Source: JBHIFB01 sp046760905 (GTDB lineage Bacteria > Gemmatimonadota > CAZMKB01). Taken from it: a stretch of DNA of 14,587 nt. Made by a program: the position numbers and the translations under genes. The stretch lies in contig JBHIFB010000078.1 in assembly GCA_046760905.1 (NCBI GenBank), positions 1 through 14,587 of the forward strand, given 5' to 3'. The notes under the pieces were generated by a model. That model ran no database searches. It was not told where the DNA came from and worked only from the letters and a program-made list of their open reading frames with translations. Below, piece after piece: positions 1-7,444 of this stretch; within the stretch, counting starts at the first letter, position 1; every line of letters starts with the position of its first letter.

Positions 1-260
1 TGCTCCCTTCAGACGGAGACACCAACGACTGGTACAGTTATTCCCTGATCGTATCGGATAATGTCGCGTTGATCGGGGCTTTATATAATGACGACATTTA
101 CATCGACACCGGTGCGGCATATGTATTCGAGATCGGGGAAAGCAATGGTATGACACCCACCCCGGACGTCAATGATAAAGAGAGGAGTGGAAGAACTACC
201 GGCATTCTCCGCCCCGAGGCAAAATCGGAACCGGCAGCGGCTGTTCGCTTCGCAGAATAA
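1..260 (+). CDS. FG-GAP repeat protein, C-terminal end (5' partial)
   Basis: The open frame enters at base 3 and stops at TAA 258-260, so only the last 85 codons are present. The visible part reads as one FG-GAP / integrin-alpha-type propeller blade: a Ser-Asp-Gly-Asp-x-x-Asp-Trp stretch, then strands ending in VALIGA, then DTGAAYVFEI, the usual blade end. Proteins of this kind are normally secreted and bind calcium through the Asp-rich loops; no activity can be assigned. The last 30 or so residues are polar and look like an unstructured tail. I see no sorting domain in it. The real start lies left of the window, so the ATG at 69 is internal. Family assignment is fairly secure from the motif, function is unknown. 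Confidence 0.72.
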   Translation, partial: LPSDGDTNDWYSYSLIVSDNVALIGALYNDDIYIDTGAAYVFEIGESNGMTPTPDVNDKERSGRTTGILRPEAKSEPAAAVRFAE

Positions 261-817
261 CCTGACTGGACCCCATAGCTAACCCGGGCCGCAGCAGGAC
301 AGTCTGGAAAGCAATGCACGACCGGTTCGAAACTTCAACTTCCCCCTTCTGTTTTAATCTTAGAAAAAATAGCAGTCAGAATGAAGAAGTGGACATTTCG
401 GAACTCCAAGAGGTGAGGTTCTCGGGGCTTTTCTCGATCGCGAACTCATCACTGAGTCGGTGGCAGTGAACCACCTGCTCAACTTGTCTTAGAGGTAAGT
501 CTTGTCATTCCCAGGTGTGGCAATGAGGTGAAAATCATCTTGTTCGTGACGGAAAGAAATCCTTTAGCAAAGGTCCTTGAATTGTAAGAGCGCAATCTCG
601 CAAGAATCATCGGTCTCCTTCCTCCCATGCGATGGAACTTATTGAAGCTTCTGGAAGTAAAAAATCCTGGCATCTGACATAGGGGTAAATTGGAGAGCCT
701 CAGAAAAGTATTGCAAGAGGTCTCGATGTAAAGTAGTTTATATTATTCTTAATTAAAGGTTCCGCTGGTATGGAGCAACCGTGTTCAGTCGACCGAATTT
801 AAAGATGAGGGAGTTTC
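261..817. other. gene-free stretch
   Basis: No frame here gives a recognisable protein. The longest minus-strand frame (479-673) and a plus-strand frame of 51 codons at 314-469 have no family signature; the latter is preceded only by a weak GGAAAG. A plus-strand frame around 524-580 reads like the first strand of some alpha/beta domain but stops at once. There is no clear terminator after the FG-GAP gene. The AT-rich part at 711-760 probably holds the promoter of the following operon: TTGCAA at 711-716 and TATATT at 739-744 are 22 bases apart, too far for a good sigma70 match. Confidence 0.5.
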
Positions 818-2206
818 GTGATCATGAGGTACCGTGATGCATTCATCTTGAGTCTACTAGTGCCCTTAGTGTTCGCCCTTTGCTGTTCGAGGAAAGAAGA
901 TGCCGTGGTAGCGAAAGTCGGGAATGAGGCCATCAATGTCGGCGATGTCGTCGAAATCATGAGCGGTGGTGGATATAACGAGGATCTGGAAGGAGTAGAA
1001 GAGGCACTCGAGCATCTTGTCGATTTCAAGCTGCTTCTTTCGGGAGCAAGGAGTGAAGGTCTAGACACCACGGCTGAGTTCAAGAAAGATCTCAAGGTTA
1101 TGCAGGAGAACTTCATCGTACGCAAACTCTATGAGGAAGTTGTGGTGAAGAAAGCAACTGCCACCGAGGAAGAGCTCAAAGAATACTTCGAGAAACACAG
1201 GCTTGGCGAGGAACAGGTCGAGGCCAGACATATACTGGTGAGCTACCGGGAGGGAGAGGGCAAAGAGAAGAGGGAGGAGGCACTTAAAAAGATCCGGAAA
1301 GCTCTGGAGGAAGCAAAGGCCGGCGCGGACTTCGCCCAACTCGCTGTGAAGTATTCGGATGGACCTTCAGCGCCAAACGGGGGTTATCTCGGCTATTTTC
1401 CCAGGGGAAAGATGGTCAAGGCATTCGAAGATGCCGCCTTCTCACTTCAGCCTGGCGAGATGAGCGATATCGTCGAAACTCAATTCGGGTTCCATATCAT
1501 CAAGGTGGAAGACAGAAAAAGCCGTACAATGGATGAGATGAGAGAGGAGATCAAAGCTTATGTCGAGCAGCCGAAAAGGACAGAATTGAGCCATGCCTTC
1601 ATGGAGCAACTCGAATCAGGTGCTGAAATAAACTATAACGATGAAGCAATAGACAGCCTTGTGGCTGTTCTCGAGAGAGCCGAGAGTCTGGAAGGAGCCC
1701 TCGAATCAGGTGATCTCGTGCTTGCCACTTTCAATGGTGGTGAATGGACCGCCAGGAGATACTTGGAATTTTACAGTGATTTTCCTGAAGACTATATGAA
1801 TGCTCCCAAGGACAGGGAGGAGATCAAAGCGGTGCTTAAGGGGCTCATCAGAAATGAGCTGCTTATTGAGAAAGCGAAAGAAACCGGTATAGATTCCCGT
1901 CGGGAGTTCAAAAAAGAGCTGGTCCAGCTCAAGGATGATGCGCTGGTGCAGATCTTTATCAAAAAGAAAGTATATATAGAGACTGATGCAAGCGATGAAG
2001 ACCTCGCACGCTATTATGATGAGCATAAGGACAGCTATAACAGACCATTCGAGGAGGTCGAAGATATCGTCAGAGCGGATCTTATAGATGAGAGAAGACA
2101 GAAGCGTCTCGATGAGCTGACGATACCCCTCAGAGAGCAATTCCAGGTCGTGATGCTCAAAGAAAACTATCCCCTGGTCCTTGATGAACTCATGAAGAAG
2201 AAGTGA
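818..2206 (+). CDS. exported parvulin-type peptidyl-prolyl isomerase, probable lipoprotein (PpiC/PrsA-like)
   Basis: Catalyses proline cis-trans isomerisation or holds unfolded proteins outside the inner membrane. Residues 9-21 are hydrophobic and end at Cys22-Cys23, which suggests a lipoprotein signal, though the residues before the Cys (FAL) are not a canonical lipobox. A SurA-N-like helical region (about 30-130) is followed by a rotamase domain at 134-236 that keeps both family histidines: RHILV (His138) and GFHIIKV (His226). Residues about 300-404 repeat the helical region (EFKKDL at 87-92 matches EFKKEL at 363-368), but where a second rotamase should follow the chain passes straight to a C-terminal helix. 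Start: GTG 818 or ATG 824; AGGGAG at 808-813 serves either. First gene of the operon with the next two, one base before the next ATG. Family confident; substrate unknown. Confidence 0.88.
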   Translation: MIMRYRDAFILSLLVPLVFALCCSRKEDAVVAKVGNEAINVGDVVEIMSGGGYNEDLEGVEEALEHLVDFKLLLSGARSEGLDTTAEFKKDLKVMQENFIVRKLYEEVVVKKATATEEELKEYFEKHRLGEEQVEARHILVSYREGEGKEKREEALKKIRKALEEAKAGADFAQLAVKYSDGPSAPNGGYLGYFPRGKMVKAFEDAAFSLQPGEMSDIVETQFGFHIIKVEDRKSRTMDEMREEIKAYVEQPKRTELSHAFMEQLESGAEINYNDEAIDSLVAVLERAESLEGALESGDLVLATFNGGEWTARRYLEFYSDFPEDYMNAPKDREEIKAVLKGLIRNELLIEKAKETGIDSRREFKKELVQLKDDALVQIFIKKKVYIETDASDEDLARYYDEHKDSYNRPFEEVEDIVRADLIDERRQKRLDELTIPLREQFQVVMLKENYPLVLDELMKKK

Positions 2207-2207
2207 C

Positions 2208-3077
2208 ATGACGCTCAGAATGCGCGAGATAATCCTCGTCCTCTGTGTGCCGTGGCTGCTTCTCTGTGTCGCCGATGAGAAGCAAGATGAGAGTGACGAG
2301 GCCCAATCCCCCGTTGTCGCCAGAGCCAACGATTCTGTACTCACCATCCGGGATCTCGAGCTGATGGTCCCCCAAGATTACAAAGAATATTACGGCCTGG
2401 AGGATCGTAAGGCGCTCATCAACAGGTGGGTCGAGACCGAATTGATATACCAGGAGGCGGTAAAGCGTGGTATCGATCAGGAGCCTGAGATAAAGCTGAA
2501 GGTGGATGAGTTCAGGAGGCTTCTGCTCGAGAACGAAATTCTCCAGCGGGAGCTGGGCTCTAGAGTCAGAATAACTGAGGACGAAGTAGAAAAATACTAT
2601 AAAGACAAGCCAGATCTATTCCTCAGGGAGAAGGAAGAGGTTCGCCTGAGCCAGATAGTCGTAGATAGCTCCGATAAGGCTGACTCATTAAGGTTGATAC
2701 TCGAGAGAGATCCCAACCTCTTCGCGACCTTTGCAGAGGAGCATTCGCTGGATAAAAGCGGAGAAAACGGTGGTGATGTGGGGTATTATGCTGTGGATGA
2801 ACTGATAGAGCCGCTAAGGATTGCAGTCCAGGCGCTCAAAGTGGGGGAGATATCAAGCGTTGTGAGCGTGCCCGGTTATGGATATTTCATAATACAGGTT
2901 ACTGACAGGCAGGGACATGGTACGATGAAAGCGCTGGAGGATGTTGAGGATGAGATCAAGGACATATTGCTTGTGGGTAAAGAGGAGAAGGAAAGGAATA
3001 AATGGATGCAGGATCTTATTGCCAGAAACAGTGTGGATATAAACTGGCAACTTCTCGAGGAATATTACGGTGATTAG
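2208..3077 (+). CDS. exported parvulin-like protein with a degenerate rotamase domain
   Basis: An envelope folding factor of the SurA/PpiC family, probably acting as a chaperone rather than an isomerase. Residues 7-22 form a hydrophobic export signal; Cys20 could be lipidated but the flanking residues fit poorly. A SurA-N-like helical region (about 35-135) precedes a rotamase fold at 144-234 recognised by GGDVGYY, the LKVGEISSVV stretch and GYGYFIIQV. The two histidines expected in active parvulins are absent: the RHIL position reads LSQIVV and the final FHI position reads YFI. ATG 2208 is one base after the upstream stop; ATG 2220 is an alternative and neither has a strong ribosome site, so translation is probably coupled. 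Its last 8 bases overlap the start of surA. The loss of activity is inferred from residues, not shown. Confidence 0.82.
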   Translation: MTLRMREIILVLCVPWLLLCVADEKQDESDEAQSPVVARANDSVLTIRDLELMVPQDYKEYYGLEDRKALINRWVETELIYQEAVKRGIDQEPEIKLKVDEFRRLLLENEILQRELGSRVRITEDEVEKYYKDKPDLFLREKEEVRLSQIVVDSSDKADSLRLILERDPNLFATFAEEHSLDKSGENGGDVGYYAVDELIEPLRIAVQALKVGEISSVVSVPGYGYFIIQVTDRQGHGTMKALEDVEDEIKDILLVGKEEKERNKWMQDLIARNSVDINWQLLEEYYGD

Positions 3078-4362
3078 AAGAGCGCTTCTTGCTTTCCTCT
3101 TGCTTTCCGCGGGTCCCTTCGAACCGACCTCGTCACTCCATTCACAGAAACAACTTCTTGATCGGATCGTGGCGGTTGTTGGAGACGAGGTGATTCTGGA
3201 GGGGGAGTTGATGGAAAACCTCTATATAATGGCTCAGCAGCTTGGAGTGTCTCTGGAGGATTCAACCAGCCTGCTCGAGTTGAAGGGGCAGATCCTCGAG
3301 AGCCTGATAACCGAGAAGGTAATCCTCCAGCGGGCAAGGGAGAAAGGGATAAGCGTCAGCGCTGATGAGGTGGAGGCAGCTATTGAAAAAGATATCGCTA
3401 CGATCCGGAGCAGATTCGACTCTGAGGAGGATTTCCTCGCAACCCTTCGAGACGAGGGGCTCACACTAACTTCCTACAGGGAAGGGTTGAAAGAGGAGAG
3501 GGAGAAGCAACTCATCCAGGAGAAATTCATGCAGGAACTCAAGCTCCCACCGAAGCATGTATCGGATGAGGAGATCAGGGAATACTTCGAAGAAAACAGG
3601 GAAAACTTCGGAGTGAGACCGGCTACGGTGAAACTGGCCCGTATCCTCGTTAAGCCTGCGCCGGGGGACTCGGTTGTGAAGGAGAAGGAAGCGATTGCGG
3701 ATGAAGTACTGACACGGCTTGTGGAGGGGGATCGGTTCGAAGATCTGGCAAGGGAGTACTCGGATGATGCGAGCACGAAGAACAAGGGTGGAGATATAGG
3801 ATTCCTTGAGCGAGGCGACATGCTGCCAGAGGTGGAACGCGTGGCCTTTCTCCTGAATCCGGGTGAAACGAGTGGGGCGATAAAAACGGATCTGGGATAT
3901 TTCATAGTGAAGCTGGAGGAGATAAGGCTCGGCAAGATTCACTTAAAACACATCCTTATCAGTTTGAGCCCTACGGAACAGGACGAGGAAAAAGCCCGGC
4001 AGCTCGCTCACAGCTTATGCGGCCGTCTGCGTGAAGGGGAGGATTTTGCTGAACTCGCCCGTATGTACTCTGCTGACAGTGACACGAAAGGTGAGGGGGG
4101 AGTGCTCGGGGAGTTCACGAGCGAGAACATTCCCGACAGGTATGTTGGCCCCATAGAATCTCTCGATGTAGGCGAGGTGAGCGATCCGATCGAGTCAACA
4201 GAGGGCTGGGACATCATCAAAGTGCTGGAGAAAAATCCACCGAGGCCCTTTGAGCTCGAGGATGTCAAAGAGAATATACGGAAGGCTCTTGAGCAGGAAA
4301 AAGCATTCGCGGAATTCATCGAGAAGATGAAGGAGAAAACCTACATCGAGGTAAAACTATAG
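3070..4362 (+). CDS. surA: periplasmic chaperone SurA, two rotamase domains
   Basis: SurA escorts outer-membrane proteins through the periplasm. The protein has a signal peptide (residues 1 to about 22), then the typical SurA N-terminus LLDRIVAVVGDEVILEGEL at 29-47, a helical chaperone region to about 170, rotamase P1 at 184-286 and P2 at 289-390, and a short C-terminal helix that completes the chaperone module. Length (430) equals the usual SurA. P1 has ARILV and YFIVKL, lacking both parvulin histidines. P2 keeps KHILI (His294) but has GWDIIKV at the second position. The GTG at 3070 is chosen because GAGGAA (3057-3062) lies 7 bases before it and because the overlap with the upstream stop suggests coupling. 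It is followed by pdxA in the same order as in E. coli. Annotation confident. Confidence 0.93.
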   Translation: MIRRALLAFLLLSAGPFEPTSSLHSQKQLLDRIVAVVGDEVILEGELMENLYIMAQQLGVSLEDSTSLLELKGQILESLITEKVILQRAREKGISVSADEVEAAIEKDIATIRSRFDSEEDFLATLRDEGLTLTSYREGLKEEREKQLIQEKFMQELKLPPKHVSDEEIREYFEENRENFGVRPATVKLARILVKPAPGDSVVKEKEAIADEVLTRLVEGDRFEDLAREYSDDASTKNKGGDIGFLERGDMLPEVERVAFLLNPGETSGAIKTDLGYFIVKLEEIRLGKIHLKHILISLSPTEQDEEKARQLAHSLCGRLREGEDFAELARMYSADSDTKGEGGVLGEFTSENIPDRYVGPIESLDVGEVSDPIESTEGWDIIKVLEKNPPRPFELEDVKENIRKALEQEKAFAEFIEKMKEKTYIEVKL

Positions 4363-4364
4363 GG

Positions 4365-4409
4365 TCAGAACCTTGCTTTCCCCTTTTCAGGAGCCGGGCA
4401 AGGGTCTGA
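4365..4409 (+). other. intergenic hairpin between surA and pdxA
   Basis: TCAGAaCCTTGC (4365-4376) pairs with GCAAGGgTCTGA (4398-4409): 5 plus 6 base pairs around one A-G mismatch, loop of 21 bases. The next bases are TAACTTTGATC, with no T-run, so it is not a good intrinsic terminator. The loop holds AGGAG (4389-4393), the only Shine-Dalgarno-like motif near pdxA, but 29 bases before the pdxA ATG and separated from it by the 3' arm. It may modulate pdxA translation, protect the mRNA, or have no role. Confidence 0.5.
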
Positions 4410-4422
4410 TAACTTTGATCTA

Positions 4423-5496
4423 ATGTTGATGTCCAGCAGAGAAGCGCATACCAGAAAAATACTCGCTGTAACGCTTGGTGACGTGCGGGGCATAGGACCG
4501 GAGGTCGTTGCGAAGGCGCTCACTTCCCATCGGTTCGGGGAAGGAGTTATTCCTATTGTGATAGGAGTGGAGGGAGCTTTCACAGAAGCGATCGACCTGA
4601 TTGCCGCAAATCGTGCCGACTGGGCAGTCACCAGGCCCTCCTCGTTTTTCCATGATCTGGCTGAATTCGACGATCTGGAAATTTCCCTTCCATCCCATAG
4701 ACATATCGAGCTGAATATCGATGGAAGCCGGGACCCTGGCAGAGTTGGCAGGCAAATCACATCTATCCCTGAGCAGGAAGCCGGAAGATTTGCAGGCAGG
4801 TCTGTCGAACTCGCCGTTAAACTGGCTATGAAAGGCATAGCAGATGCAATCGTCACAGCACCACTGGATAAACGGGCTCTCAATCGTGGAGGATACCGCT
4901 TTCACGGCCACACAGAGATGCTCAAAGATTTCACAGGTGCACCTTCAGTGGCAATGATGCTGATCGGCGGAGCGTTGAGAGTTACTATTGCCACAACCCA
5001 CATTCCGTTTCACCGAATCACGAGCGAGCTGACCCCGGCTCTTCTTGTCGAGAAGATAAGACTCACCGGCGAAGGGCTCATCAAGCTCTTTCATGTGCCC
5101 AATCCGGTGATCGGGCTCTGTGCGCTTAACCCGCATGCGGGTGAAGGAGGAATGGTTGGCGATGAGGAGGAGCGTTTACTTTTACCTGCGGTCAGGGAAT
5201 CGGAAACAAACGGCATCAAAGTAAAGGGACCGATGCCTTCCGACACGATCTTCAACTCCTGCATGGCAGGGATGCTCGATGCCGTTGTGGCGCTCTATCA
5301 CGATCAGGGGATGATCCCTATCAAGGTGCACGCCTTCGGTCGAGGAGTGAACCTGACACTCGGCCTGCCGTTCGTCAGGACCTCTCCCGATCATGGAACT
5401 GCACTCGATTTGGCCTGGAATGGTGTAGCTGATGCCGGCAGCATGATAGAGGCATTCTCTCTTGCAGAAAAGCTCATTGGAAGAAACGAGCATTGA
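4423..5496 (+). CDS. pdxA: 4-hydroxythreonine-4-phosphate dehydrogenase PdxA
   Basis: NAD-dependent, metal-dependent oxidation of 4-phosphohydroxy-threonine in the DXP-dependent route to pyridoxal phosphate; cytoplasmic. The key sites of the E. coli enzyme are present with a constant offset of 27: substrate pair His163-Thr164 in GHTEML, metal ligands His193 (TTHIPF), His238 (NPHAGEGG) and His293 (YHDQG), then FGRGVNLTLGLPFVRTS and DHGTALDLA. The N-terminal motif reads TLGDVRGIGPEV, where most PdxA proteins have DPAGIGPE. At 357 residues it is about 28 longer than E. coli PdxA, mostly before the GHTE motif. The ATG at 4423 has no ribosome site nearby; ATG 4429 is possible. The frame is continuous with surA across the surA TAG. 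PdxA-like enzymes acting on other phosphorylated acids exist, so the B6 role is likely rather than proven. Confidence 0.93.
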   Translation: MLMSSREAHTRKILAVTLGDVRGIGPEVVAKALTSHRFGEGVIPIVIGVEGAFTEAIDLIAANRADWAVTRPSSFFHDLAEFDDLEISLPSHRHIELNIDGSRDPGRVGRQITSIPEQEAGRFAGRSVELAVKLAMKGIADAIVTAPLDKRALNRGGYRFHGHTEMLKDFTGAPSVAMMLIGGALRVTIATTHIPFHRITSELTPALLVEKIRLTGEGLIKLFHVPNPVIGLCALNPHAGEGGMVGDEEERLLLPAVRESETNGIKVKGPMPSDTIFNSCMAGMLDAVVALYHDQGMIPIKVHAFGRGVNLTLGLPFVRTSPDHGTALDLAWNGVADAGSMIEAFSLAEKLIGRNEH

Positions 5497-5531
5497 AAGC
5501 ATCCTCAACGGAGGAAAGCGCGAATTAAATT

Positions 5532-5560
5532 TTGACAACGCGGGCAGAGCCTATTAAATT
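5532..5560 (+). promoter_or_regulatory. sigma70-type promoter for the transketolase-ftsEX operon
   Basis: TTGACA (5532-5537) matches the -35 consensus fully; after 17 bases comes TAAATT (5555-5560), 4 of 6 to the -10 consensus. The transcript should begin near 5567, about 50 bases before the first candidate start codon. It lies in the only gap of more than 100 bases between pdxA and holB. A second TTGACA at 5573-5578 has no -10 partner at a usable distance. Confidence 0.62.
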
Positions 5561-5619
5561 ATGCATACTTTTTTGACAGGCTATTTCTTCTACTTCCCTT
5601 CATTACAGTATGTCATTGT

Positions 5620-6498
5620 GTGTCGGGTCCTCAGCATATGAAAAAAATCCGTGATGAGCTGGTCCTGAGGAGGATGGCTCTGAGTGTCAGGCGGAATGTA
5701 ATCAGAATGACGGCTGAGGCGGGCTCTGGTCACCCGGGCGGCTCCCTATCTGCAACCGATATGATTACAGCCCTTTACCTGGGGGAGATGAATCATTGTC
5801 CAAAAGCCCCCGAAAATCCTGGCAGAGACCGGTTCATTCTCTCGAAAGGCCACGCCTGCCCCGCTCTTTACGCTCTGCTAGCCGAGCTGGGATACTTTCC
5901 ACGCGAGACGCTGCTGACTTTGAGAAAGATCGATTCCATTCTGCAGGGACACCCTGACAGGTTGCTAACACCCGGTGTTGAGATTTCCAATGGTGCCCTG
6001 GGACATGGCCTTTCGTTCGCAAATGGCATGGCCCTTGCCGGCAAGCTTGATGAGGCCGACTACCGGGTGTATGTGATGCTGGGCGACGGTGAGTCTCAGG
6101 AGGGAGAGGTCTGGGAAGCTGCAATGACATCAGCCCACTATAAACTCGATAACTTGTGCGCATTCACCGATTACAATGGGCTTCAGATAGATGGTGCAGT
6201 CTCAGACGTCATGGAGCTTGCTCCTCTCGCGCAGAAATGGAAGGCTTTCGGTTGGGAGGTGGTGGAGATTGATGGTCACAATTTCAATGAAATCTTCCAG
6301 GCTCTCGATCATGCGAGATCGGTTAAAGGCCGCCCTACCCATATAGTGGCAAACACGGTGAAGGGCAAGGGTGTGTCTTTCATGGAAAACAAGGTTGAGT
6401 TTCACGGACAGGCTCCAACAAGAGAGGAGGAAAAGCGTGCGCTTCTTGAACTCGATCAACTCGAAAAGGAGCTTGATGGATTTGAAACACGCGCTTGA
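5620..6498 (+). CDS. transketolase, N-terminal (TPP pyrophosphate-binding) subunit
   Basis: One half of a split transketolase, which moves two-carbon ketol units in the non-oxidative pentose phosphate pathway. The thiamine diphosphate site is clear: GSGHPGGSLSATD at 36-48, SKGHACPALYALL at 75-87, and the pyrophosphate/Mg motif GDGESQEGEVWEAA beginning at Gly155 and closing with DYNGLQIDG at 184-192. The length (292) and the absence of the pyrimidine domain are normal for the split form. The GTG at 5620 and the ATG at 5638 (residue 7) are both possible; neither has a good ribosome site, and family alignment would fit either. It is the first gene after the promoter at 5532-5560 and overlaps the C-terminal subunit gene by 23 bases. 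Assignment confident; which sugar phosphates are used cannot be seen. Confidence 0.93.
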   Translation: MSGPQHMKKIRDELVLRRMALSVRRNVIRMTAEAGSGHPGGSLSATDMITALYLGEMNHCPKAPENPGRDRFILSKGHACPALYALLAELGYFPRETLLTLRKIDSILQGHPDRLLTPGVEISNGALGHGLSFANGMALAGKLDEADYRVYVMLGDGESQEGEVWEAAMTSAHYKLDNLCAFTDYNGLQIDGAVSDVMELAPLAQKWKAFGWEVVEIDGHNFNEIFQALDHARSVKGRPTHIVANTVKGKGVSFMENKVEFHGQAPTREEEKRALLELDQLEKELDGFETRA

Positions 6499-7444
6499 GC
6501 ACACAAGGCACGCATACGGAGAGACGCTGGCAAAACTCGGCGAGAGAATACAGAACATAGTGGTGCTCGATGCAGACCTCTCATCCTCCACCAAAACGGC
6601 GATTTTCGCGAAGAAGTATCCCCACCGGTTCTTTCAAATGGGAATAGCCGAAGCTGATATGATGGATACCGCCGCCGGGCTCGCCGCATGCGGTAAGATA
6701 CCTTTCGTTAGTACCTTTGCCATTTTCGGCGCCGGTAAGGGGTGGGAACAGATCAGAAATACGGTGGCGCAGTGTAAGCTTCCCCTCAGGATAGTAACGA
6801 CTCACGGCGGAATATCGGTCGGCGAGGATGGCTCCTCTCATCAAGCACTCGAAGACATTGGTCTCATGAGAGTCATTCCGAACCTGAAGGTGATTGTCCC
6901 GGCAGACAGCGTTGAAACGAGATCCGTGATAGAGTACCTTGCTACTCATCTTGATGGCCCTGCATACGTAAGACTCACACGTCCCAAGGTACCTGTGATA
7001 CATGATGAGAGTCACACATTCACATTCGCCAGGGCCGAGTTGTTACTCGACGGGGACGATGTGACAATCATCGGATGCGGACAAATGGTCGCCAGGGCGC
7101 TGGAAGCAGCTGACATCCTCGAGGGTGATGGTATATATACGAGAGTTCTAAACATGTCCACAATAAAACCAATCGACTGTGATTCGATAAAGAGGGCGGC
7201 TATCGAGACCGGGGCGATCGTGACCGTCGAGGAGCACTCGATTATCGGTGGCCTCGGGAGTGCGGTTGCCGAAGTTTTGGCCGAAAATAAGCCGGTGCCG
7301 ATGAGAAGAGTCGGCTGCGATGACTGTTTCGGCGTTTCAGGCACTCCTGAAGAACTGTTCGAGAGATACGGCCTTACTACCCCATGCATAGTTGAGAAAG
7401 TCCGATCGGTTGTGCAGCAACGGATCAAGAAAATGAATTCATGA
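6476..7444 (+). CDS. transketolase, C-terminal (pyrimidine-binding) subunit
   Basis: Partner of the preceding subunit; the two form the active heterodimer. The pyrimidine domain carries the catalytic Glu59 in MGIAEADMMDTAAGLA (residues 55-70), then FVSTFAIF and THGGISVGEDGSSHQ, typical of the family. The C-terminal transketolase domain begins near residue 185 (DVTIIGCGQMV) and ends with FGVSGTPEELFERYGL. The frame is open from 6371, but ATG 6476 is the start: AAGGAG at 6466-6471 lies 4 bases upstream, and the peptide from there (MDLKHALEHTRHAYGE) matches the usual family N-terminus. This gives 322 residues and a 23-base overlap with the upstream gene, which would keep subunit output balanced. 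Its stop TGA overlaps the ftsE ATG in an ATGA. Confidence 0.93.
   Translation: MDLKHALEHTRHAYGETLAKLGERIQNIVVLDADLSSSTKTAIFAKKYPHRFFQMGIAEADMMDTAAGLAACGKIPFVSTFAIFGAGKGWEQIRNTVAQCKLPLRIVTTHGGISVGEDGSSHQALEDIGLMRVIPNLKVIVPADSVETRSVIEYLATHLDGPAYVRLTRPKVPVIHDESHTFTFARAELLLDGDDVTIIGCGQMVARALEAADILEGDGIYTRVLNMSTIKPIDCDSIKRAAIETGAIVTVEEHSIIGGLGSAVAEVLAENKPVPMRRVGCDDCFGVSGTPEELFERYGLTTPCIVEKVRSVVQQRIKKMNS

Noticed and set aside
314..469. 51-codon plus-strand reading frame
   Set aside because: Only a weak GGAAAG precedes it, composition is low in typical coding signal, and the peptide shows no family features.
479..673. 64-codon minus-strand reading frame in the spacer
   Set aside because: No ribosome site, no recognisable motif; likely chance.
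711..744. Promoter for the PPIase operon (TTGCAA ... TATATT)
   Set aside because: The boxes are 22 bases apart and only partly match; the region may hold the promoter but the exact site is not supported.
5573..5578. Second TTGACA before the transketolase gene
   Set aside because: No -10-like hexamer 16-18 bases downstream.
6371..6475. Upstream extension of the transketolase C-terminal subunit
   Set aside because: The extension lies inside the N-terminal subunit gene in another frame and has no family similarity; ATG 6476 has a strong ribosome site.
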